From: Actinomycetales bacterium
GTDB taxonomy: Bacteria; Actinomycetota; Actinomycetes; Actinomycetales; Dermatophilaceae
Direction: 5' to 3'
NCBI GenBank assembly: GCA_016710645.1
Contig: JADJVI010000056.1
Coordinates: 1 to 64,000, forward strand
Length of the DNA: 64,000 nucleotides
A program made the translations under genes and the position numbers. Shown here piece by piece: positions 1 to 10,217 of the stretch; the stretch's first letter is position 1; the number at the start of each line of letters is the position of its first letter. Below the pieces are notes generated by a model. That model was given only the letters and a program-made list of their open reading frames with translations, did not search any database and had not been told where the DNA came from.

Positions 1-2
1 CG

Positions 3-149
3 TGCGCTGCCGATGCGGACGCCGGGGATGTCGTGGAGCGGGTGACCGCGTTGGTGCGGGCCGGGCTGCGCTTCGGGTGTGCGGTGACTGCGGTCGACGC
101 ACTGCCGGAGGGTGCGGGCACGATCGTCGACCGGCGCGACTGGTCATAG
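3..149 (+). CDS. C-terminal end of an unrecognised protein (partial)
   Basis: The frame is open from the left edge and stops at TAG 147-149, giving 48 residues ending in RRDWS. Codons end mostly in G or C, as in the intact genes of the window, so this looks like the true 3' end of a gene that begins outside. I recognise no domain. Two strong hairpins (164-237 and 281-313) follow it and separate it from the convergent gene on the other strand. Confidence 0.5.
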   Translation, partial: CAADADAGDVVERVTALVRAGLRFGCAVTAVDALPEGAGTIVDRRDWS

Positions 150-163
150 CTGGTTCCCGTTGT

Positions 164-237
164 CGAGAACGTGCGGATGAACTGGCGTTTGGTACTGGGA
201 TCGCAGTACCAAACGCCGGTTCATCCGCCGGTTCTCG
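164..237. repeat. Long imperfect inverted repeat
   Basis: Arms 173-197 and 204-228 pair over 25 bases with one mismatch around a six-base loop. A two-base mismatch is followed by seven more paired bases (CGAGAAC at 164-170, GTTCTCG at 231-237). It lies just past the stop at 149, so it may end that transcript, but no T-run follows and the arms are longer than usual for an intrinsic terminator. Confidence 0.6.
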
Positions 238-280
238 TCAAGAGCAAGGGTCCGCAGCGTCGGGTGCGCTGGACGAAAGC

Positions 281-320
281 AGTGGGCGCCTCGACGAGAT
301 CGAGGCGCCCACTGGTTTTC
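281..320 (+). terminator. Hairpin terminator between convergent genes
   Basis: AGTGGGCGCCTCGA (281-294) pairs perfectly with TCGAGGCGCCCACT (300-313) around a five-base loop and is followed by GGTTTTC. It sits between the stop of the plus-strand fragment (149) and the stop of the minus-strand gene (336), so it probably works in both directions. Confidence 0.7.
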
Positions 321-335
321 TGCTGTTAGCGACGA

Positions 336-2891
<2,556 letters not shown>

Positions 2892-2974
2892 GTCCACTCC
2901 CTGTGAGGTGACGGTAAGCACGCAAGGGAAGCGCGCCCCGAGTGCAACATACCCGAGCTTGCGCGCCGAAAGCC

Positions 2975-3009
2975 GCGGCACGGCATACCGGGCAGGTATG
3001 CCGTGCCGC
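2975..3009 (-). terminator. Hairpin built from an inverted pair of the GGTATGCCGT decamer
   Basis: GCGGCACGGCATACC (2975-2989) pairs perfectly with GGTATGCCGTGCCGC (2995-3009) around a five-base loop. It lies about 50 bases past the stop of the acyl-CoA synthetase (3060), where a terminator is expected. No T-run follows. Confidence 0.65.
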
Positions 3010-3059
3010 AGACTCCGCGCGGAGGGTCAGTCGCGCCTCGCGAACCGCTCAGTGAGAGG

Positions 3060-4688
3060 TCAGTGGCCGAGCAATCCCAGTCGGGCGGCGGACTTCTCGC
3101 GCATTTCGATCTTGCGGACCTTGCCGGTGACCGTCATGGGGAATTCGTCGACGATCTCGACGTAACGCGGGATCTTGTAGTGCGCCAGCTTGCCGGTCGC
3201 AAAGGCGCGGATCGCCGGGGCGTCGACGGGCTGGGTGCCGGGCTTCATCCGGATCCAGGCGCAGAGCTCCTCGCCGTACTTCGGGTCGGGCACGCCGATG
3301 ACCTGAGCGTCGAGGATGTCGGGGTGGGTGTAGAGGAATTCTTCGATCTCACGCGGGTAGATGTTTTCGCCGCCGCGGATGACCATGTCCTTGATCCGGC
3401 CGGTGATCTGGACGAAGCCGTCCTCGTCCATGACCGCGAGGTCACCGGTCATCATCCAGCCGTCGATGACGGATTCCTCGGTCTTGTCCGGCTGCATCCA
3501 GTAGCCGAGCATGACGGAGTAACCCTTAGTCGCGAATTCGCCGGACTGGCCGCGCGGGACGATTTCGCCGGTCGAGGGGTCGACGATCTTGATCTCGATG
3601 TGCGGGCCGACCGGGCCGACGGTGAAGACCTTGCGGTCGAAGGTGTCGTCGGTGCGGGTCTGGGTCGACACCGGCGAGGTCTCGGTCATGCCGTAGCAGA
3701 TCGTCATCTCGTCGATGCCGGCGGCGATGACCTGCTTCATCAGTTCGGCCGGGCAGGGCGAGCCGGCCATGATGCCGGTGCGCACGGTCTCCAGCGCCGA
3801 CACGTCGAACTGGCCGTCCTCGATGAGCTGCCACTCGGCGACGAACATCGTCGGCACGCCATAGAGGGAGGTGCACTTCTCGTCGCGGACTGCTTTGAGG
3901 GTGAGCGCCGGGTCGAAACCGGGTGCCGGGATGACCATGCAGGCCCCGTGCGAGGTGGCTGCGAGGTTGCCCATGACCATGCCGAAGCAGTGGTAGAAGG
4001 GCACCGGGATGCAGATCCGGTCCTGCTCGGTGTATTTGCACAGCTCGCCGACGAAGAAGCCGTTGTTGAGGATGTTGCGGTGGCTCAGCGTCGCTCCCTT
4101 GGGGAATCCCGTTGTGCCAGAGGTGTATTGGATGTTGATGGCGTCGTTGCGGTCCAGGCCGGCGGCGATCGCCTCCAGCTCCTCCTGGGTGACGCCCTCA
4201 GCGGCAGCCCACAGGTCGTCCCACGAGGCATCGCCAAGCAGCACCACCTGCTCGAGCGAGGGCACCTCGTCGCGGACCTCCTCGATCATCGCCGCGTAGT
4301 TGCTCGTCTTGAACGACGGCGCCGACACGAGCATCTTGATGCCCGCCTGGTTGAGCACGTACTGCAGCTCGTGCGTCCGGTAGGCCGGGTTGATGTTGAC
4401 GAGGATCGCGCCGATCTTGGCGGTGGCGTACTGCACGAGCGTCCACTCGCCGCAGTTCGGCGCCCAGATGCCGACCCGATCGCCCTTGACGATCCCCTTG
4501 CCGGCGAACCCGCGCGCGAGCACGTCGACGTCACGGGCCAACTCGGCATACGTCCAGCGTTTGCCGGCCACGACGTCGACCATCGCCTCGCGGTCCGGGA
4601 AGCGCGCGGCCGTCGCGTCGAGGTTGGCGCTGATGGTCTGCTCGATGAGCGGGGTGTCAGTGGGTCCGCTGGCGATGGACAACGACAT
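3060..4688 (-). CDS. AMP-binding acyl-CoA synthetase (FadD-like)
   Basis: 542 residues from the ATG at 4688, with GGAAGG eight bases upstream; an in-frame extension to 4856 has no support. It should activate a fatty or other carboxylic acid with ATP and join it to CoA. Seen: the AMP-binding loop YTSGTTGFPKGATLSH, the hinge segment GWMMTGDLAVMDEDGF followed by ITGRIKDMVIRGGENIYP, and the C-terminal KMTVTGKVRK-type lysine region (here FPMTVTGKVRKIEM). Length and motif order are normal for medium- or long-chain acyl-CoA synthetases; the substrate cannot be read from sequence. It is monocistronic on the minus strand, with decamer hairpins on both sides. Confidence 0.93.
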   Translation of the reverse strand: MSLSIASGPTDTPLIEQTISANLDATAARFPDREAMVDVVAGKRWTYAELARDVDVLARGFAGKGIVKGDRVGIWAPNCGEWTLVQYATAKIGAILVNINPAYRTHELQYVLNQAGIKMLVSAPSFKTSNYAAMIEEVRDEVPSLEQVVLLGDASWDDLWAAAEGVTQEELEAIAAGLDRNDAINIQYTSGTTGFPKGATLSHRNILNNGFFVGELCKYTEQDRICIPVPFYHCFGMVMGNLAATSHGACMVIPAPGFDPALTLKAVRDEKCTSLYGVPTMFVAEWQLIEDGQFDVSALETVRTGIMAGSPCPAELMKQVIAAGIDEMTICYGMTETSPVSTQTRTDDTFDRKVFTVGPVGPHIEIKIVDPSTGEIVPRGQSGEFATKGYSVMLGYWMQPDKTEESVIDGWMMTGDLAVMDEDGFVQITGRIKDMVIRGGENIYPREIEEFLYTHPDILDAQVIGVPDPKYGEELCAWIRMKPGTQPVDAPAIRAFATGKLAHYKIPRYVEIVDEFPMTVTGKVRKIEMREKSAARLGLLGH

Positions 4689-4847
4689 GGTGCGGCCTTC
4701 CGGGGAGATGTACAGCGCTTGCGTGGGTAGCTCTAGTTCGCATCCCACCGCGTCGGGCAGCCTCCCGCAACCCGGCGATGGTCCCGGATCTGCACAGGTA
4801 TGCCGTCCGCCCACCCCGCGCGCCGAGCCGCTCCCCCTCTGACTGCC

Positions 4848-4881
4848 GCACGGCATACCCGATTGCTTTGGTATGCCGTGC
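4848..4881 (-). terminator. Inverted decamer pair downstream of the surface operon
   Basis: GCACGGCATACC (4848-4859) and GGTATGCCGTGC (4870-4881) are perfect complements with a ten-base loop. The stop of the giant surface protein is at 4894, so this is the first structure after the operon on its own strand. Confidence 0.6.
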
Positions 4882-4893
4882 AGCTCACCTCCG

Positions 4894-7800
4894 TCATGCC
4901 TGCTTGCGCGACGCGAGTCGGATCCGCACGAAGATGGTCAGGGCCGCGAGAGCGGTGGCCAGAGCCAGCCCTGCCAGCGGAAGGAGCCACCACGGCATAC
5001 CCGCTCGCACTGCCACGGGAAGGTCGATGCTCCGAATGCCAGCGCCGTCGAGGTACTCGATCTTGATCGTGTGCCTGCCGATCTCGACATCGGGCGGGAT
5101 GGTGACGCTCTGCGAGAGAGTGCCCTTGTCGTCGGTCCTGGCGTTCGCCAACACCCGCCGACTGCTGTTGAGGGTGATCTGCACGGGGACGGACGGCTGA
5201 AGCTGGGTTGCTCCGACGACGACCTGCTGACCGGGAGTCACAGTGCTCTCGCTGCCCACCTGAATGACTGGCGCACCGCCGATGGCCAGGACATTGATCC
5301 CCGAAGGCTCGGCCTGGTCCAGCGTCGTCGGGCCGGGTGTGGTGAGGTCCGGGTTGATGGAGCTCGACCACCCGTAAAGCGCGACCGTGATGGCGTTGTA
5401 GCCCTTGGCGTTGGGGTGCATGAACTGCTGGGTGAGCGAGGGGTAATCCGAGGTGTGGAGCTCAGCCGCCTGGGTGGCAAGCCAGGTGTCGAACGCGGAG
5501 GTCGACGCGCCCGACACCACGGTGACGCCACGGATATACGGCTCCGGATCGCAGGACGTGTGATTGGGCTGCACAGCATTGGCGGTTTGGTCCACGAAGT
5601 AGATGTGGCGCCCGCCCTTGGCTGCTTGAGTCACGGCAGCCGAGATGGCGGCGTTGAGCCGTTCGACGATCTGGTTGGCCAAGGTGATTTCGGTCTGGCT
5701 GAATCCCGAACAGTTGCCGCGGACGTCTCTCGGCAAGACGGCGGGGTAGGCCAACACCAAGACAGGAGCCGACTTCTGTCGCTGTTTCAGCGACTCATCG
5801 TCGTTGATGATCGAGTAGATGGTTTGGTAGACGCGGCTCAGGCGGCCCAACTGGCCGGGCTGGCTCGGATCATTCAACTGAGAGATCTGCTCGAAAGCCC
5901 GCTCCCGGAACTCCGGAGTGCCGCACTCGCCCGGCTTGACGCACGCTTCCACGATGGAGGCGAAACCGACGTCGTTCCCGCCCAGCGTAAGGACGACGGC
6001 ATCCGGCTTCTTGGCGAGGTGACGCAGTTGGGCGATCTGGGGCTGGTTCTCCTCCACGGTGGAGTTGGGTGCGTTCTGGCCCGACCACATGTCCTCGATC
6101 ACCGCACCTGAGCAGGCGATGAGGGTGCGACGGTCTTCGGGGAACTGCGGCAGCGTGTGGGTCTTGGTCGACTGGTGACACCGGTTGGACGCCACGTCGG
6201 TCCCCTTGACGTAGTCGCCGGCCCCTTCCCCAGCGGAGTACGAGTCGCCCATGACGACGACCCGGCCGCTCTCGGTGACCGTCTTCAGCCAGGACCCGGC
6301 AGCGTTCTTGAGGTTGTCGAGGGCGTTGACCGTGATGGTGCCCTTCGCGTCAACCGCCGACACGTCGTTACCCCACGTGGTCACGCGGTAATTGGCGGTG
6401 CCTCCGGTCAAGTCGACGCCGGCGGCCACCGTCCACGAGCGCGAGATGGTCTCGCCCGGTGCGATGTTGCCCAGCCGGAATCGCGGCGGCAGGACCGCGG
6501 GGAACATCGACTGCGAACCCTGGTCGGTGAAGGTCAGCCCGATCTGGGCGTCTTGGATCATGCGCGAGGACGGATTCGTCACCGAGCCGGTGATGGTGAC
6601 CTGCTGGCCGACGATGGCCTGGCTGGGGGCTTGCGCTTTCACCTCGAGGTTGGGCACGCCCAATCTGTTGATATTGGCGTCCAGTTGAGCCGTGTCGTCG
6701 ATCGGCACATAGGCGCCGCCGGTCGTGTTCGCGACGCACTGGAGTTCCTCCCGCCCGGCTGGTGACAGTTGGAAGCCCATCGCGTTGATGGTGACGTCGA
6801 AGCCTTGCTTGGATACGTCGGCTGCCACCGAGCACGGCGGCGGCCCGCAGTTCGACTCTCCGTCGGAGACGAGCAGGATCGTGGCGCCGCGATACCCCTG
6901 CGCCATCAGTCGATCGACCACCGCACGCAGCGCCGGTCCGGTGGGCGTGTTGCCATCCGCCCCGAGCCCGTCAATGAGGGCGGTCAGCCGGCTACCGTCG
7001 CCAACCCGACCGACGGCGCCTCCGCCCGCGAAGTCCCCGGCGGCACACCCGTCGACCGAGTCTCCCCCTGGATACGTCCACAGTCCGATCTCGGATGAGG
7101 AGGGCTGCCGCAGGACGAACTTCTCCAGCGCCGACTTGGCTCCCTCGAGTTTCACCGTGCCCGCGGCGTCGTGGTCGTTCATCGAACCGGACAGGTCGAA
7201 GACCACGGCCAACGCGCCACCGCCGGGGGTGGAACTGCCCGTCCCGACTGGTCGGGTGCCTGTGGTGGCTTCGGCCGGTGTGGTCCGCGCGCGGTTCCAC
7301 TGGGCCAGCACACTGTCGGCGATGCGGTCGAGGACTTGGGGGTTCTTGGTGCTGTTGGAGTGGCCGCACGAGTCGATCCACGCCGAGACGAGGCTCATGA
7401 TGGCCAACTGCAGTCCCGGCTCGCCGCTGAGGATCTGGTCGAGAACCGCGGAGTCGGACACCAGCTTGCCGAGAGCCGCGACTTCCATACTGATGACGGC
7501 CCCCACCACCCCACCCCATTTCGCTCCCGACAACGCCGACCGCAGCATCGCCATCGTCTGATCGCTCGTCGTTCGACAGCTCACGTCCTTGACGCCGAGG
7601 CTGGCCTTGATGCCCTTCCGGTCGTACTCGGAGGAGAGGTAGCCGGTGGCCGAGGTGACGGGCACCACGCCATCGGTCCGGAGGTCGATGTCGTAGAGCT
7701 TGATCCCGAAGAGGGTGCGACTGATGGTTGTCGTCGTCGAGATCATGGTGATCGGCCGCCCCGGTGCCGCTGGGGGTTTCGGGCAGCCGCTCGGCATCCA

Positions 7801-8517
7801 GTGCTTCTCGTCGTGACGGGCCAAGCACTTGGCTGCGTTCGACATGCGCGGAGGCAAGGTCTTGTTGGGTGACCAGAGTTCGTCCCAGGTTTCTTTGATC
7901 TCCGCGGGGAGGGTGTTGCCGAACGGTGAACCTTGGTAAGGAGTCCCCACGGTCACCAGCCCGCCGAAATGCTCCTCGGCAATAGGAGAGCGCGTGTATG
8001 CCGTGTCGCTCGCGAACAGCGCGGCCAGCCCGCCCATGGAGTGGGCGACGATATAGACCTTGCCATCGCCTCCCGCACGCTGATGCTGCTCTCCCACGGC
8101 GTTGACATAGCGCGCCAAGCAATCCGCGACCGTCGGTTCGGCGGCCCAGTCGGTGTTGGCGCTGGAGTAGTCGAAGGTGAGGTAGTCGAAATTGTCCGGG
8201 AGCCTCTGTTTGAGGCCTTGGATAGTGGTGTCCCATCCACTTGCCGTGCCAGTCCAACCGTGGACGAGCACGAGGGGTTGGCGATCTTTGGCGACCTGGG
8301 GTGCCGTGATCGTTCTGGGGCATTCGCCCGTCGGGCTCGTCTGCACGTCCGCCTGCACGTCCGCCTGCAAGTCCGCCTTCACATCTGCCTGGACGCTCGC
8401 CCGGACGCCCACCTGGACGTCGCCCCGGACGTCCGCCCGCGCGGCGCCCGCTCCGAGCAGCCCGAGGAGGACAACGAGCAGAACGCTCGCGGCCGAACGG
8501 ACCGATTGAGGCAGCAT
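4894..8517 (-). CDS. Giant surface protein: alpha/beta-hydrolase + VWA + CARDB-like + SGNH hydrolase
   Basis: 1207 residues from the ATG at 8517, which overlaps the preceding stop (TGATG). In order: a signal peptide (about 8-28); short valine/aspartate repeats (30-60); a lipase-type hydrolase with PLVLVHGW and nucleophile Ser160 in VAHSMGG; a von Willebrand A domain with the metal site DLSGS at 441-445; a beta-rich CARDB/Ig-like domain (about 624-730); an SGNH/GDSL hydrolase with MGDSYSAGEG (Ser759), LTLGGNDVGF and a late HPNAKGYN; another Ig-like stretch; and a terminal membrane helix followed by basic residues. It should be exported and held by the C-terminal helix, carrying two separate esterase/lipase centres. 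Each domain is familiar, but I do not know this combination. It is the last gene of a three-gene coupled operon. Confidence 0.88.
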   Translation of the reverse strand: MLPQSVRSAASVLLVVLLGLLGAGAARADVRGDVQVGVRASVQADVKADLQADVQADVQTSPTGECPRTITAPQVAKDRQPLVLVHGWTGTASGWDTTIQGLKQRLPDNFDYLTFDYSSANTDWAAEPTVADCLARYVNAVGEQHQRAGGDGKVYIVAHSMGGLAALFASDTAYTRSPIAEEHFGGLVTVGTPYQGSPFGNTLPAEIKETWDELWSPNKTLPPRMSNAAKCLARHDEKHWMPSGCPKPPAAPGRPITMISTTTTISRTLFGIKLYDIDLRTDGVVPVTSATGYLSSEYDRKGIKASLGVKDVSCRTTSDQTMAMLRSALSGAKWGGVVGAVISMEVAALGKLVSDSAVLDQILSGEPGLQLAIMSLVSAWIDSCGHSNSTKNPQVLDRIADSVLAQWNRARTTPAEATTGTRPVGTGSSTPGGGALAVVFDLSGSMNDHDAAGTVKLEGAKSALEKFVLRQPSSSEIGLWTYPGGDSVDGCAAGDFAGGGAVGRVGDGSRLTALIDGLGADGNTPTGPALRAVVDRLMAQGYRGATILLVSDGESNCGPPPCSVAADVSKQGFDVTINAMGFQLSPAGREELQCVANTTGGAYVPIDDTAQLDANINRLGVPNLEVKAQAPSQAIVGQQVTITGSVTNPSSRMIQDAQIGLTFTDQGSQSMFPAVLPPRFRLGNIAPGETISRSWTVAAGVDLTGGTANYRVTTWGNDVSAVDAKGTITVNALDNLKNAAGSWLKTVTESGRVVVMGDSYSAGEGAGDYVKGTDVASNRCHQSTKTHTLPQFPEDRRTLIACSGAVIEDMWSGQNAPNSTVEENQPQIAQLRHLAKKPDAVVLTLGGNDVGFASIVEACVKPGECGTPEFRERAFEQISQLNDPSQPGQLGRLSRVYQTIYSIINDDESLKQRQKSAPVLVLAYPAVLPRDVRGNCSGFSQTEITLANQIVERLNAAISAAVTQAAKGGRHIYFVDQTANAVQPNHTSCDPEPYIRGVTVVSGASTSAFDTWLATQAAELHTSDYPSLTQQFMHPNAKGYNAITVALYGWSSSINPDLTTPGPTTLDQAEPSGINVLAIGGAPVIQVGSESTVTPGQQVVVGATQLQPSVPVQITLNSSRRVLANARTDDKGTLSQSVTIPPDVEIGRHTIKIEYLDGAGIRSIDLPVAVRAGMPWWLLPLAGLALATALAALTIFVRIRLASRKQA

Positions 8518-8987
8518 CACTTGGGCTCCGTCGCGGCGATCTTCCAGACACCGGCGTCCAGCACCAGGTAGACCAGCCACTGCTGGCCTTCGGTGCTCCC
8601 GTCGATGACTGCTGACGAGGCGCTGATGGGATGGAAGGTCGCGGGGTCCAAGTGGAGGTTCTTGATTCCCTTGAGCGCGGCAAGGACGTCGGGGCTCAAC
8701 GTTGCGGTGGTGGGCAGGGCGACAGCCTTCTGCAAATCCGCCAGTTGGGCACTCTTGAGTGCGCTCTCGATTTCCTGGGCGCGGCCCTGGGGAAGAGGTG
8801 CTGCCGACGCGGTCGGCAGGGCATTCACCGGTGGAGCGGACGTCGCGCCACTCGGCGCCGCAGTGGATGGCGACGCCGATCCGGTGGGCGAGGGGGCCGG
8901 GGCGTCGCCCGTGCATCCCGAGAGGGCGAACGAGGCAGTGAGAATCCCTGAGAGCAGGCAGCAGCGGATGGCTGCCATCGCGGTCAC
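8517..8987 (-). CDS. Small lipoprotein of unknown function
   Basis: 156 residues. The GTG start at 8987 overlaps the upstream stop as GTGA; an ATG three codons later (8978) is the alternative. The N-terminus is a lipoprotein signal ending in the lipobox LSGC, followed by a Ser/Pro/Ala-rich linker and a C-terminal domain with GQQWLVYLVLDAGVWKIAA. That ending resembles nuclear-transport-factor-2-like or other small beta-rich extracellular folds. It is coupled to the giant surface protein (stop and start share a base), so the two products probably act together outside the membrane. Confidence 0.8.
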   Translation of the reverse strand: MTAMAAIRCCLLSGILTASFALSGCTGDAPAPSPTGSASPSTAAPSGATSAPPVNALPTASAAPLPQGRAQEIESALKSAQLADLQKAVALPTTATLSPDVLAALKGIKNLHLDPATFHPISASSAVIDGSTEGQQWLVYLVLDAGVWKIAATEPK

Positions 8988-10117
8988 GGCTGCGACCCCA
9001 ACTGCCGGGCGAGGTCCGGACCACCGATGAGGCGACCCTCGCCAAGCACCACGGTGACGCTTCCAGAGGTGCTGGTGGTGGCGATCGGTTTGGCGACGAT
9101 CTCCACCAAGGTCGCCCCGGTGAGGGTGACGAAAAGGGGCGCGGGAGCACCGAACGATGCGGTCACCTTCGCGACGCCCTTCCCGTCAGCAAGGACCACG
9201 ACTTCGACCTGGTCCCCCGGGTTGCCGTCATCCGGAATGCCGACCATGGCGCTCAATCCGTCCACGTGTTTGCCGACGACCCAAGCCACCCCGCGGCCGG
9301 CCTTGGGGACTGACCAGAACGCGGAGTTGACATAGGTCTGCCCACCGAGAGCCGTGTCCCGAGTGGAGTACGAGCCGCTCTTGGGCCTGGCCTTCACCAG
9401 GAAGACGCTCGTCGACGCATCCGCGACCGTCAGACTGACCCGCGCGGGGAGGGCCGCCCCCACGGCCGGATCCGTGGCCAGCACGGTTCCGGGCGCCGCT
9501 CCCGGTTGGTAAGTCCGCGTGATCGCAACCTCGGCACCGAGGAGACTCAACTGGCGGGTTGCCTCATCAAGGCCGCCGCCGACGACCTTGGGCACGACCG
9601 CGGCACTGGAAAGCACCAGTGACACCTCTTGCGCGATGGCGCTCCCACGAGTCGGGTTCTGAGCGAAGACGCGGCCGGCGGGGCCGGCTGCCGGCGACTC
9701 GGTGACCTTGACCTTCGCCGCGGGCACCCCGAGGTCGGAAAGGATCTGCAGCGCTGCCTGCGACTCCAGCCCCCTGAGGTCGGGCATCACGGCACCGGGC
9801 GGCAACGCAGCGGGGACCTCGACAAAGGTCGCCGACGAGCTCGGCACCGGAAGTGCGGCATCGCGGTTCGCACCAAGCGACCAGCCGAGGACGACGCCTC
9901 CACCGAGGAGTGCGATAGCCCCGAGCAACGCTCCGATAAGGGCGATAGGGATCGCGCGGCCGGGCTTGTTGTCAATCGTCGCCGCAGCGCTTGCAGGGGC
10001 TTTGCCGTCTGCTGTTTTCAACTCCCCATCCACCATGGTCGACAACGTAGTGGCGTGAGGATCGAGTTGGGGCGTTTGCTGGGCGCAAAGGCGAGGAGCC
10101 GTACGCCACTGTTTCAT
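8984..10117 (-). CDS. Membrane protein with extracellular PASTA domains
   Basis: About 377 residues from the ATG at 10117; a GTG at 10135 and an ATG at 10036 are alternatives, since no start has well-spaced Shine-Dalgarno sequence. A soluble N-terminal 60 residues precede one membrane helix (IPIALIGALLGAIALLGGG). Outside are two PASTA-like domains, with VMPDLRGLESQAALQILSDL and VPKVVGGGLDEATRQLSLLG. The C-terminal beta-rich domain has VNSAFWSVPKAGRGVAWVVG and resembles NPCBM-type carbohydrate-binding domains. PASTA domains bind peptidoglycan fragments in StkP/PknB-type proteins; no kinase is attached here. First gene of the surface operon. Confidence 0.82.
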   Translation of the reverse strand: MKQWRTAPRLCAQQTPQLDPHATTLSTMVDGELKTADGKAPASAAATIDNKPGRAIPIALIGALLGAIALLGGGVVLGWSLGANRDAALPVPSSSATFVEVPAALPPGAVMPDLRGLESQAALQILSDLGVPAAKVKVTESPAAGPAGRVFAQNPTRGSAIAQEVSLVLSSAAVVPKVVGGGLDEATRQLSLLGAEVAITRTYQPGAAPGTVLATDPAVGAALPARVSLTVADASTSVFLVKARPKSGSYSTRDTALGGQTYVNSAFWSVPKAGRGVAWVVGKHVDGLSAMVGIPDDGNPGDQVEVVVLADGKGVAKVTASFGAPAPLFVTLTGATLVEIVAKPIATTSTSGSVTVVLGEGRLIGGPDLARQLGSQP

Positions 10118-10217
10118 TCCTCTCACTTTCCCCACGGAGATCCGCGATGCGGTGTAATCAGGCCCCGCCCCCCACTCGGGCGTGGCCCGGCAACACTGAT
10201 CGTCGGGAATTGACCGC

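Noticed and set aside
8517..9150. In-frame extension of the giant surface gene up to 9150
   Set aside because: The extra 211 residues are Arg/Pro/Ser-rich antisense-type sequence overlapping the lipoprotein and PASTA genes, while the signal peptide begins at 8517.
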